Assembly (NCBI GenBank): GCA_019661855.1
Contig: JAIFWM010000012.1
Location: 1 to 13,698, forward strand
DNA from: Candidatus Parcubacteria bacterium
GTDB lineage: Bacteria; Patescibacteriota; Minisyncoccia; Phycocordibacterales; SBAW01
Length of the DNA: 13,698 nt
Direction of reading: 5' to 3'
Shown here: positions 7,327-13,698 of the stretch, one piece after another
Numbering within the stretch: position 1 is the stretch's first letter
Layout of the letters: each line of letters begins with the position of its first letter
The notes under the pieces: model-generated
Seen by the model: the letters and a program-made list of their open reading frames with translations, nothing else
The model's database searches: none
What the model was told of the DNA's origin: nothing
Program-made: the position numbers and the translations under genes

Positions 7327-7379
7327 ATTTCTATATATAAAACAATTTATTACTACTAGGACTGTGGATTAGTGGATAT
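7327..7379 (-). promoter_or_regulatory. candidate basal unwinding element: DnaA boxes, GC spacer, DnaA-trio, AT-rich DUE
   Basis: Read on the minus strand there is a DnaA box pair (ATATCCACT 7379-7371, TAATCCACA 7371-7363), then GTCC (7362-7359), then TAG TAG TAA TAA (7358-7347), then an AT-rich run (7346-7327) reaching the dnaN start. This order of DnaA box, short GC-rich spacer, repeated TAG-like trinucleotides and AT-rich DNA matches the basal unwinding system known from Bacillus subtilis, where DnaA spreads from the boxes onto single-stranded trinucleotide repeats. Function is inferred from order and spacing only. Confidence 0.65.
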
Positions 7380-7523
7380 GTGTAGAAAATCGTTACGCAT
7401 CTTCATACAATAATCAGAAAAGATGTCCCCTAGGGTGTTGATAAGAGTGGTGATAAATCGCTTCTGTTTGTAGTTCTGGTTTTTCTTCATAAGATATTCA
7501 CACGCTCTGCGGGCACTTATCCC
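7327..7523. other. putative replication origin (oriC) between dnaA and dnaN
   Basis: This 197-bp gap lies between the two initiator genes, the commonest oriC site. Against TTATNCACA I find 8/9 matches at 7363-7371 (minus, TAATCCACA), 7436-7444 (minus, TTATCAACA) and 7494-7502 (plus, ATATTCACA). There are 7/9 matches at 7371-7379, 7448-7456 and 7517-7525; the last runs into the dnaA stop. An AT-rich stretch lies at the dnaN end. CCCTAGGG (7428-7435) is an 8-bp palindrome in the middle. The boxes are degenerate and short motifs arise by chance, so the assignment rests on location plus the ordered elements described separately. Confidence 0.75.
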
Positions 7524-8855
7524 CTACTTCAACATGAGTCTAATTTGGTGTAGTTCTTGATTAAGTATGCTGTCAGAACGAAGATTGTCTTTAATTTTTT
7601 CGCATGAGTGGATCACTGTGGTGTGGTCTCTTCCTCCTAGCTTTTCTCCAATCGTGGGAAAAGAAATACGAAAATCTTCGCGCAGTAAAAACATAATAAC
7701 CTGTCGAGGACGAACCACTTCTTTACGTCGGGTTTTTTCGTAAATACTTGCCTCCTCTACTCCATAAAAGTTGGCAATAGTCTTTACGACCTCTTGTACC
7801 GACACCGCCTTTTTAGCACTTCCTGCCCCGCGCAGCAATGTTTTGGCATCGTTGAGGGTTAGTGGCTCGCCGCGCATCTCAAAGTGGCATAGAAGCGTGT
7901 TTAACGCGCCCTCAAGCTCGCGTACGTTGCCTTCTATGGTGGTGGCAAGGTAGTCGAGAATCTCATCAGAGAGATAAAAGTTATGTAATGCTGCTTTGGT
8001 ACGCACGATCGCAAGGCGAGAGTCATGATCTGGTGGAATAACTGAGACGATCATGCCGGCGTTGAAACGACTTTTAAGTCTGTCCTCAAGATTTTGAATC
8101 AAATTTGGATGTTGATCGGATGAGAACACTAGTTGTTTGTTGCCGTCATGTAAATAGTTGAAGAGATGGAAAAATTCTTCTTTAGTTTTTTCCATTTTTG
8201 CCAAAAATTGGATGTCATCCATGATCAAAAGATCAAATTGGCGATATTTTTCCTTAAAACTCTGGATTTTTCCCGCCTGGACTGATGAAACATAGTCCAT
8301 AGAGAACTTTTCCGAGGTAACATACTGTACTTTTCGGTCGGGGGCATTCACCCTAAAGTGGTTTCCTATCGCTTGGATAAGGTGGGTTTTTCCTAGGCCA
8401 GTAGGTCCATAGATGAGTAGTGGGTTATATGCAATGCCTGGTTTACGCACCACCGCTTGAGCGGCAGCATGTGCAAGCTCGTTAAAGGGTCCCACGACGA
8501 AGGAACCAAAGGTAAAACGAGGGTTAAGGTTGGTTTTCGCATGCACGGTCTCGAGAGGAAGTTCCGAAACTGATGGTGAAGGTCTCACCTCCTCAGTTTT
8601 TTTAGCTCCGCGGGAGATAACATACTCAACTGCGCGTACATTTTCAGAGAGTCCTCGCAACGAACGCAAAATATCTTTATGAAATTTTGTCGACAGCCAG
8701 TCACGCGCAAACTGTGAAGGAACTCCAAGATACACTGTGCCTTCCTCAACACGTACTACATGAGTGTCTTTGAACCACGTATTAAAATTTGGTCGCGATA
8801 TGGTGAGTTCGAGCTCAACTAACGCATTTTCCCAAAGTTCTTTCGTGGTTGTCAT
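7524..8855 (-). CDS. dnaA: chromosomal replication initiator DnaA
   Basis: DnaA is the AAA+ ATPase that binds oriC boxes and opens the duplex. From the chosen ATG it has 443 residues. Domain I (1-75) starts with KELWENALVELE. A short linker (about 80-105) makes up domain II. Domain III has Walker A GPTGLGKT (150-157), Walker B LLIMDD (209-214), sensor 1 FSSD (244-247) and the arginine-finger segment RLKSRF (259-264). Domain IV carries the DNA-binding signature GGRDHTTVIHSC (407-418). The signature is canonical, so TTATNCACA-like boxes are expected. An in-frame GTG at 8870 would add MLLNS; because the predicted transcript starts near 8870, either a leaderless GTG start or the ATG with a 15-nt leader is possible. 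I prefer the ATG because MTTTKELWE is the usual beginning. No Shine-Dalgarno is visible. Confidence 0.96.
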   Translation of the reverse strand: MTTTKELWENALVELELTISRPNFNTWFKDTHVVRVEEGTVYLGVPSQFARDWLSTKFHKDILRSLRGLSENVRAVEYVISRGAKKTEEVRPSPSVSELPLETVHAKTNLNPRFTFGSFVVGPFNELAHAAAQAVVRKPGIAYNPLLIYGPTGLGKTHLIQAIGNHFRVNAPDRKVQYVTSEKFSMDYVSSVQAGKIQSFKEKYRQFDLLIMDDIQFLAKMEKTKEEFFHLFNYLHDGNKQLVFSSDQHPNLIQNLEDRLKSRFNAGMIVSVIPPDHDSRLAIVRTKAALHNFYLSDEILDYLATTIEGNVRELEGALNTLLCHFEMRGEPLTLNDAKTLLRGAGSAKKAVSVQEVVKTIANFYGVEEASIYEKTRRKEVVRPRQVIMFLLREDFRISFPTIGEKLGGRDHTTVIHSCEKIKDNLRSDSILNQELHQIRLMLK

Positions 8856-8875
8856 AGAGTTAAGTAGCACCAGTC

Positions 8876-8904
8876 AGAATACGCCCACATGAGGCCTCCG
8901 TCAA
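8876..8904 (-). promoter_or_regulatory. dnaA promoter
   Basis: On the minus strand TTGACG (8904-8899) and TATTCT (8881-8876) are separated by exactly 17 bp, a good sigma70-type match. The spacer contains the palindrome GAGGCCTC (8891-8898). Transcription would start near 8870-8868, at or just before the dnaA start codons. Confidence 0.6.
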
Positions 8905-8926
8905 AAACGCTCATTTTGTTTATAAT
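8898..8926 (+). promoter_or_regulatory. rpmH operon promoter
   Basis: A perfect -10, TATAAT (8921-8926), with a weak -35 CCGTCA (8898-8903) 17 bp upstream that overlaps the -35 of the divergent dnaA promoter. Transcription would start near 8933, about 29 nt before rpmH. The two polymerases would compete for the shared region. Confidence 0.55.
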
Positions 8927-8927
8927 T

Positions 8928-8947
8928 TGTGGAAAACATGGGGATAG
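8928..8947 (-). promoter_or_regulatory. candidate DnaA boxes over the rpmH start site
   Basis: On the minus strand TTTTCCACA (8936-8928, 8/9 to TTATCCACA) and CTATCCCCA (8947-8939, 7/9) lie 11 bp apart, about one helical turn. They cover the predicted rpmH transcription start and lie upstream of the dnaA promoter. This fits autoregulation or the second half of a bipartite origin flanking dnaA. Confidence 0.45.
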
Positions 8948-8961
8948 GGTATATTTGACAA

Positions 8962-9096
8962 ATGTCACAAACATACCAACCTAAGAAACGTAAGCGCGGA
9001 CGCTCACATGGATTTCTGAAGCGCGTAAGCACTGCAGGGGGTCGTAAAACACTGCAACGCCGTCGTCGTAAGGGTCGTGCACGCCTTTCTGCATAA
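8962..9096 (+). CDS. rpmH: 50S ribosomal protein bL34
   Basis: This 44-residue, strongly basic protein of the large ribosomal subunit starts MSQTYQPKKRKRGRSHGFLKR and ends RRRRKGRARLSA. The core matches the L34 pattern (xPKKRKRxxxHGFLKRxxTxxGRKxLxRRRxKGRxxLSA) almost throughout. Length is normal for L34. It is the first gene of a plus-strand cluster with rnpA (6 nt downstream), yidC and jag, and diverges from dnaA, the classical origin-side arrangement. A weak AGGG lies 12 nt before the ATG; no strong Shine-Dalgarno is present. Confidence 0.97.
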   Translation: MSQTYQPKKRKRGRSHGFLKRVSTAGGRKTLQRRRRKGRARLSA

Positions 9097-9102
9097 TTTT
9101 TT

Positions 9103-9426
9103 ATGCTCTCTCACGGAGCTCGCCTCCGGGCATCTGAAGTTCGCCAAATTATAAAGAGTGGTAAGTCGCTGCGCTCTGCTGCGGCGCCTCATGTGTCTCT
9201 TAAATACATGCAGAGCCCCACTTTTCGAGCTGCCATTGTTGTGTCAAAATCAATAGCACGCACTGCCACTGAGAGGAATCGGCTTCGTAGGGCTGCGTAC
9301 AATGCACTTCGGGAACTTGCTCCCTCATTTCATGCGCAAGCTGTGCTGTTTATTCAAAAACGCCCCTCCTCACCTCTCGCCCCTACCCTTCGCACTGAGG
9401 TTCAGTCTCTCATAGGATCACTTTAA
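9103..9426 (+). CDS. rnpA: ribonuclease P protein component
   Basis: The protein subunit of RNase P, which helps the catalytic RNA bind and cleave pre-tRNA 5' leaders. The 107-residue basic protein has the typical start LSHGARLRASEVRQIIKSG and the diagnostic RNR motif ERNRLRRAAYNALRE (57-71). The central strand FRAAIVVSKSIARTAT precedes it, in the family order. Length is normal (105-130). It begins 6 nt after rpmH and ends 4 nt before yidC, so the genes are surely co-transcribed. The catalytic RNA gene (rnpB) was not seen in the window. Confidence 0.95.
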   Translation: MLSHGARLRASEVRQIIKSGKSLRSAAAPHVSLKYMQSPTFRAAIVVSKSIARTATERNRLRRAAYNALRELAPSFHAQAVLFIQKRPSSPLAPTLRTEVQSLIGSL

Positions 9427-9430
9427 ACTT

Positions 9431-10147
9431 ATGTTTACTACTCTTTTCATTCAGCCTATCTATAACCTGTTTGTATATTTACTCGGATTTTTGCCGAGTG
9501 GTGACTTGGGTCTGGCTATCATTATTGTGACGCTTTTAATGCGCATTATCCTCTACCCTATTTTTACTGCCTCTATCCGCACCCAAATGGCTATGCAAGC
9601 TATGCAAGGTGAACTTGATCTCATAACAGATAAATATAAAGATAATCCTCAGGAATTGGCGAAACAGCGCATGGGCTTAATGAAAAAGCACAATGTCCGA
9701 CCATTTGCAGGATTTTTGGCTCTTATAGTGCAATTTGTTCTCATTATTGCGCTCTACTTTGCTCTTTTTCGCGAAGGATTTCCTACTATTGATCCTAACC
9801 TTCTCTACTCGTTTGTGTCGGTACCCAATGCCGTAGGTACTAACTTCTTTGGGGTTAATCTCCTCACTCCGCACAATATAATTTTGGCACTTATTGTTGG
9901 TGTTACACAGTATGTTGCCATTCGTCTTACGGTCATGCGCACCAATACAGGTACTCCGAATTCTCCCGAGCGTGCTGCCGCTATGAGAATGCAGAACAAT
10001 ATGATGCTTTATTTCATGCCAGTCTTTATTTCAGTTATTGCCTATACGCTTCCTGCTGGTGTCGGGCTTTACTTTACGGTGAGTAACCTTGTCTCCATTG
10101 GTCAAGAATGGCTTATTCGACGCCAATTTCAGTCTAAAAACCAATAG
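9431..10147 (+). CDS. yidC: YidC/Oxa1 family membrane protein insertase
   Basis: YidC inserts and folds proteins in the cytoplasmic membrane, alone or with SecYEG. The 238-residue protein is the short Gram-positive-like form without the large periplasmic domain of Proteobacteria. The first conserved helix contains LLMRIILYPIF with R38, the arginine of the hydrophilic groove. A cytoplasmic helical hairpin follows (about 50-88, QMAMQAMQGELDLITDKYKDN), then FLALIVQFVLIIALYFALF and later helices ending with LPAGVGLYFTVSNLVSIGQEWLI, the hallmark last helix. No lipobox is seen at the N-terminus. Placement between rnpA and jag is the classical order. Confidence 0.95.
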   Translation: MFTTLFIQPIYNLFVYLLGFLPSGDLGLAIIIVTLLMRIILYPIFTASIRTQMAMQAMQGELDLITDKYKDNPQELAKQRMGLMKKHNVRPFAGFLALIVQFVLIIALYFALFREGFPTIDPNLLYSFVSVPNAVGTNFFGVNLLTPHNIILALIVGVTQYVAIRLTVMRTNTGTPNSPERAAAMRMQNNMMLYFMPVFISVIAYTLPAGVGLYFTVSNLVSIGQEWLIRRQFQSKNQ

Positions 10148-10195
10148 CTAATCAATAAAGGGGTGCGTCAAGTTTTCGGGCACGGCTCTATAGTT

Positions 10196-10201
10196 TATAG
10201 T
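10196..10201 (+). promoter_or_regulatory. candidate -10 box directly before jag
   Basis: TATAGT ends 7 nt before the ATG at 10208, so transcription from it would start at the ATG (leaderless). A second TATAGT lies at 10189-10194. No convincing -35 is visible. Confidence 0.3.
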
Positions 10202-10207
10202 GCCTAT

Positions 10208-10678
10208 ATGGCTGCCCCATTAGTGACACTCGTTACAGAAATTCTCTCGCTACTCGAGTTGGAAGTTGATGAGATCACGCTGCGAGAAGGACACCGCACG
10301 GTAGTTGAGGTGCGCTCACAAGATTCTAAACGTCTTATTGGCCCGCACGGCGATCATTTGCGCTCATTGAACACAGTTGCGCGTCGTTTGGTTGAAACTA
10401 AATACGGTGAAGAGTCTGCAAATTTTTTAATTGATGTAAATGGTTATCACGAAGAACGCATGGAGGCAGTGCGCGCCAATGCTCGAATGCTCGCACAGCG
10501 CGCTCGTCTCTTTAAACATGATGTCGAAATGAGCCCTATGAGTCCGTATGAACGGTTAGTGGTGCATGAACTATTTGCAGAGGATCCTGAAATAAAAACT
10601 GAGTCAGCGGGCGAAGGAAAGTTTCGCCATATTGTGCTTAAGTATGCTCCGGGAACTAAAACTACTACTGTAATCTAA
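10208..10678 (+). CDS. jag: Jag-type KH/R3H RNA-binding protein (KhpB), without the Jag-N domain
   Basis: A cytoplasmic RNA-binding protein, linked in Gram-positives to cell elongation and division control with KhpA. The 156-residue form has a KH domain with the GPHG loop (45-48) in KRLIGPHGDHLRSLN, followed by the helical linker NGYHEERMEAVRANARMLAQ. The R3H domain carries MSPYERLVVH with R116 and H120, ending TESAGEGKFRHIVL. Typical Jag proteins are 200 residues or longer because of an N-terminal Jag-N domain, which is absent here. A GTG at 10163 would extend the frame by 15 codons, but the purine-rich AAAGGG abuts it too closely to act as a ribosome site, and the added residues match nothing known. 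It overlaps the convergent beta-propeller gene by 14 bp. Confidence 0.9.
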   Translation: MAAPLVTLVTEILSLLELEVDEITLREGHRTVVEVRSQDSKRLIGPHGDHLRSLNTVARRLVETKYGEESANFLIDVNGYHEERMEAVRANARMLAQRARLFKHDVEMSPMSPYERLVVHELFAEDPEIKTESAGEGKFRHIVLKYAPGTKTTTVI

Positions 10679-11909
10679 TGCCCCAGAGTGTGCGGTCTCC
10701 TTTTCGCACGAACGAGAGATAATGGTTGTCTCCTGATGGAGCGAGTTCTATCATATCTGAAGCTGCGCCTCCGTCGGTGCCTGGTGTTGCAAGAATTAGC
10801 GACGCCCCGGTTCCAATATTGAAAGATAGTAGACTATCTGCAGCACTCCCTACTCCTGCATGCCAAAGATCAAGGTAGTTCGGTGGTACATATTGCATCG
10901 GTGCTGCGCAATAAAGAGTTGATGTTGCTTGCGTGGCCCACACACATTTTTCGGGAATAGGGCTTAGTGATAAACCTGTATCTTTATTGCGCGCTAGGTC
11001 ATGCACATATGTTACGCGTGTGCCGTCGGTAAGGTTAGTTTGATATATAACGCGGGAGAATGAACGGTCTGCTAGCGCTTGCAGAGCATTGGCAAAGAAA
11101 AGTGAACTTACTGAGCCAGTTTTAACATCAACTGAGAATGCTGCACCCAGTAAGCCGGTACCTACCTTGGTTTGCAGAAGGAGAGTATTTGGAGCCGGCC
11201 AAGAGACGAGTACTTGTGAAAGGGGGACAAAGTAGATTTTTCGAGCAGACGAGCCATCGAAATTAGCTAAGTATCCGTCTGAGCCATTGGCAGTAGTTAA
11301 TAGATAGGTTACCTGCTTGCCGTCTGGAGATATGCTCAAGTCTGCAATATTGTCTGGGAGATATTGAATCTTAGTGGGCTGTGGGTTAGCTGCGCTGTTA
11401 AGCGTGGTTGTTGCATTTAATAATCCGATATAGAGAGTTTTTCGTAAGTGAGCCTCATTCTCATATTGAACAATTGCTCCACTTCCTTGTGGTAGCCACC
11501 AGACGCGTTGAATACCAGGGATAGTAGTGTTAGAAACTGCTCGGGGCAATGCGCCAGGAACATCGAGCGGAAGATCAAACACGCGACCAGTATCTGCTTT
11601 GATAAAGCGTGCCAGTGTTGTTGTGGGATGAAATGTTTGAATGAGGGTGACACTTGCCACAGGTCCTGGAGCTAGTTGGAAGATTTTGTCGTTTAAGTTG
11701 TACTGCGAAGCATTAATGGGCTCGTTGGTGTTGGTAGGAAGGTCCGCAGTGCTACTCCCTACTCCCGGGCGTTCGTCGGCATTGCCAAAGTTAACGCTGG
11801 TAGGGGCAGTACTTACAAGCGATGACGTGGGGCGGATAAATACATACCAAACGCCAGTGACAGTTGCGATAACTATGAGCACAGTGGCGATAATTAGTTT
11901 AATACTCAT
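10665..11909 (-). CDS. membrane-anchored beta-propeller-like protein, unknown function
   Basis: From the chosen ATG the product has 414 residues: one N-terminal membrane helix (about 4-25) and a Ser/Thr/Asn/Pro-rich linker to about residue 70. A large extracytoplasmic part follows, made of repeated beta-strand units. At least two carry the PD40/TolB-like pattern, ADLSISPDGKQVTYLL and ELAPSGDNHYLSFVR, suggesting a beta-propeller. No catalytic motif is recognised. The frame is open upstream to GTG 11981, but those 24 codons overlap the pilin gene and do not look like a signal sequence. The ATG follows the pilin stop by 2 nt, so the genes are coupled. I infer a surface or envelope role linked to the pilin; binding or scaffolding is a guess. 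Confidence 0.8.
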   Translation of the reverse strand: MSIKLIIATVLIVIATVTGVWYVFIRPTSSLVSTAPTSVNFGNADERPGVGSSTADLPTNTNEPINASQYNLNDKIFQLAPGPVASVTLIQTFHPTTTLARFIKADTGRVFDLPLDVPGALPRAVSNTTIPGIQRVWWLPQGSGAIVQYENEAHLRKTLYIGLLNATTTLNSAANPQPTKIQYLPDNIADLSISPDGKQVTYLLTTANGSDGYLANFDGSSARKIYFVPLSQVLVSWPAPNTLLLQTKVGTGLLGAAFSVDVKTGSVSSLFFANALQALADRSFSRVIYQTNLTDGTRVTYVHDLARNKDTGLSLSPIPEKCVWATQATSTLYCAAPMQYVPPNYLDLWHAGVGSAADSLLSFNIGTGASLILATPGTDGGAASDMIELAPSGDNHYLSFVRKGDRTLWGIRLQ

Positions 11910-11911
11910 AT

Positions 11912-12628
11912 TTAAAGAGAAAAGCTGCAAGACCAAGACCCGTTTGGTTGCATTTGTATAACTCCTAATTGCTGTTGGCAATTATTAAAATCTGTTTGGG
12001 TAGGAGGTATTTGAGTGGTGATAGGCAAACCTGTATTGTTGGTGTTTGGTTGTTGCCCGGTAATAATGCCGGGTTGTAATTTAATAAACGTCAGCTGAGG
12101 ATTAATGGTATTAAGTATCAAAAATGATGCAGCAAGCAAAACGAGTCCATACACTGAACTCAACATCCGGTGGCGGGCTGCGTCTTTGGTGTGGGTAACC
12201 TCGGTGGTCATGTACATCACACCGCCGATCACCATGGTCACTACCGCAATAAGGGCGCCGAGTGCGATCAGAATTTTAAATGCAGTGTCGATAAGTCGTG
12301 GAAAGCTATTGGTACTATTTATATCTAGCTGTTCCATCGGATAGAGTGGTTCAAGAGGACAATACGAAAGATTCCCTTGGCGGGTTGTTGCGCTGTTTCC
12401 CGGCGTACATGGGTTAGTGCCATTGAGAGAAGCATTTTGTTGGAGTTGTTGATTTTGTGCCGGAGAAAATCCGGTGTAGTTGGTGAGACTATAGGCTGAC
12501 CAGCTGCCATAGTTCGTTGGGCTAAAAACAGCTGAGCCACTCCCAAACACGTCGGTATACTGGTTTTGTGCGTAGGCAACCCCCGCGAATAGTAAGAAAA
12601 GTGTTGAGATGAGTAATAGTTTTTTCAT
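11912..12628 (-). CDS. T4SS-type pilin-like exported protein (VirB2/TrbC-like)
   Basis: The 238-residue product has a clear signal peptide (KKLLLISTLFLLFAGVAYA, cleavage near residue 20) and an N/Q/S/T-rich mature segment. Two hydrophobic helices, 117-140 (IALGALIAVVTMVIGGVMYM) and 155-173, are joined by a short charged loop, and the second ends in ILNTINP. This helix - GG(V/I)xYM - charged loop - helix - LNTINP pattern is that of the pilin family annotated in many Patescibacteria as type IV secretion system pilin. Unlike minimal pilins it has a long N-terminal domain and a Pro/Thr/Asn-rich C-terminal tail, with cysteine pairs C73/C90 and C217/C234 that could form disulfides. Its start overlaps the stop of the upstream exported-protein gene (ATGA). 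Confidence 0.8.
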   Translation of the reverse strand: MKKLLLISTLFLLFAGVAYAQNQYTDVFGSGSAVFSPTNYGSWSAYSLTNYTGFSPAQNQQLQQNASLNGTNPCTPGNSATTRQGNLSYCPLEPLYPMEQLDINSTNSFPRLIDTAFKILIALGALIAVVTMVIGGVMYMTTEVTHTKDAARHRMLSSVYGLVLLAASFLILNTINPQLTFIKLQPGIITGQQPNTNNTGLPITTQIPPTQTDFNNCQQQLGVIQMQPNGSWSCSFSL

Positions 12629-13632
12629 AGGCCAAAAATACTGCTGCTGTTACTTCCAAATAGAATTTGCAAAGCCGTTTCGGCAGTTTGTACGAGTCCG
12701 TCCGGATCGTTATTTTGCAAACTTACTCCTACGGTGGCCCCGCCGCCACCCTGCCCTGTTTGACGCAAGGTAAGGAGCCCGTTCGCTGATTCTGGACCAG
12801 TGATCTCTTGGTTATTTAACTCCCATGTGTATTGGAGTAGTCCTGCTTTGACGCTAGATTTAGAAAAGAAGTATGGCTCTGCTTGGATGGTTATTTCTGC
12901 ACTATTCAACGAAATAGCATTGGGAAGTGACACGTCCAACATCTCTCCACGCAGAGGGTCACGGCTATAGAGCAGTAATGCAGGATTTGAAGCAGGTATT
13001 TCTAAGGTGCCGTGGGCAACGCGCGCACCACCTAGATACACATCGAGAGCTATATTTTCACTCGTTTGGAGTTCATCACCAGCGATATTTAGTATATTTC
13101 GCCCGAGTCCAGACTGAACTGGGAGGGGGTCGTCGTTGTGTGACCACTGAAAGGAGAGACTGCTGTTTGAAACACGTGTGCCACTCACTATGACCGTAGG
13201 AAACGCCACTATTTTTACTTGTGCACCGGGAGTGTAAAAAGTTTTGCCGCGATAAAAGAGTGGTGAAGTTGTATCTGCCTCCCAAATTAAGTTAACAACA
13301 GAGGGGCGAAAGAGAAAACTTTTTTCAATAAGTCCTTGAGTTTGAGAGTTGATACTCACCGTGACACTTGTTTGAGTGCCAAGAGCTCCCGTGGTGAATG
13401 AATAGGTGCGCTCCCCTGCTCCGGTGAGCATGACTTTGCCATTTTCGCGCCAAGTGATAGTAGCATCGCCTAAGAATGAGCCGACACCTTGGACCTGAAT
13501 AGTTGTTTTTTCGTTGGGCCCGGGAATTTCGGGCGCCACAATAAATTGCACTGGGTCAGGTACAAGCTGTGCTTGTGCCAGCGTAGGCAAGAGTAAAAAA
13601 CTTATGACGAGTATGTTACGCAGCTTGTGCAT
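12625..13632 (-). CDS. exported protein with repeated Ig/PKD-like beta domains, unknown
   Basis: From the chosen ATG the product has 335 residues with a signal peptide (HKLRNILVISFLLLPTLAQAQ, cleavage near 20-22). The rest is predicted as beta-sandwich-like. Three segments share a Trp-centred strand followed by Asn: ATITWRENG (W61), LSFQWSHND (W163) and LQYTWELNN (W270). Each is followed about 10 residues later by a Gly-containing turn and then alternating hydrophobic strands, as in Ig/PKD-type domains. No catalytic residues stand out, and no membrane helix follows the signal. An upstream in-frame TTG (13692) would give a less signal-like start. The gene is the first fully visible one of an operon with the pilin and beta-propeller genes. 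Adhesion or pilus-associated structure is inferred from context only. Confidence 0.75.
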   Translation of the reverse strand: MHKLRNILVISFLLLPTLAQAQLVPDPVQFIVAPEIPGPNEKTTIQVQGVGSFLGDATITWRENGKVMLTGAGERTYSFTTGALGTQTSVTVSINSQTQGLIEKSFLFRPSVVNLIWEADTTSPLFYRGKTFYTPGAQVKIVAFPTVIVSGTRVSNSSLSFQWSHNDDPLPVQSGLGRNILNIAGDELQTSENIALDVYLGGARVAHGTLEIPASNPALLLYSRDPLRGEMLDVSLPNAISLNSAEITIQAEPYFFSKSSVKAGLLQYTWELNNQEITGPESANGLLTLRQTGQGGGGATVGVSLQNNDPDGLVQTAETALQILFGSNSSSIFGL

Positions 13633-13698
13633 ATGGTTTGGTGGCAGAACGAATGTCTTGCATGGGAATACGTGAACGTGAAGTCTTTTCAAGTTCCC

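Noticed and set aside
8955..8960. TTGACA as a -35 box just before rpmH
   Set aside because: It would need a -10 inside the rpmH coding sequence; no good hexamer lies at the right distance and it is too close to the start codon.
11910..11981. GTG start extending the beta-propeller protein by 24 residues
   Set aside because: The extension overlaps the pilin gene and places a non-signal-like stretch before the obvious membrane helix.
1..13698. CRISPR array, insertion sequence or prophage
   Set aside because: No spaced direct repeats, transposase, integrase or phage structural genes were seen.

Overview
The window looks like the replication-origin region of a Candidate Phyla Radiation (Patescibacteria, probably Parcubacteria-type) chromosome. 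This is inferred from gene content and protein style. Indicators are a two-helix pilin of the kind common in that radiation, shortened house-keeping proteins (YebC, Jag, TyrRS), dnaN not followed by recF, few Shine-Dalgarno sequences, and several genes whose best -10 box sits only about 7-8 nt before the start codon. TGA is used as a stop (yebC, the exported protein), so the code is the standard bacterial one and not the TGA=Gly code of Gracilibacteria/Absconditabacteria.

Layout, left to right. Positions 1-259 hold no convincing gene but contain a long imperfect inverted repeat and a second hairpin. A + strand cluster follows: ruvB, a yebC lacking its inserted domain, ruvC (overlapping yebC by 4 nt), and a 40-codon very acidic ORF. 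It ends in a strong bidirectional terminator shared with tyrS, which arrives from the other side. Divergent from tyrS is a bifunctional class A penicillin-binding protein. Its 3' end overlaps the end of a small membrane protein gene that forms a minus-strand unit with dnaN. Next comes dnaA, and between dnaA and dnaN lies a putative oriC. It has degenerate DnaA boxes and, beside dnaN, a DnaA box / GC spacer / TAG-TAG-TAA-TAA / AT-rich arrangement. On the other side of dnaA, diverging from it, is rpmH-rnpA-yidC-jag, the classical gene order around bacterial origins. The right end is a tightly coupled minus-strand operon of an exported Ig-like protein, a T4SS-type pilin and a membrane-anchored beta-propeller protein, which meets jag tail to tail.

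Together the genes cover replication start (dnaA, dnaN, oriC), Holliday-junction processing (ruvB, ruvC; ruvA is not in the window), translation (tyrS, yebC, rpmH, rnpA), membrane protein insertion (yidC), wall synthesis (PBP) and a cell-surface system at the right edge that probably continues beyond the window. The best leads are the origin-unwinding element, the domain-deleted YebC, the surface operon, the inverted repeat before ruvB and the acidic micro-ORF.
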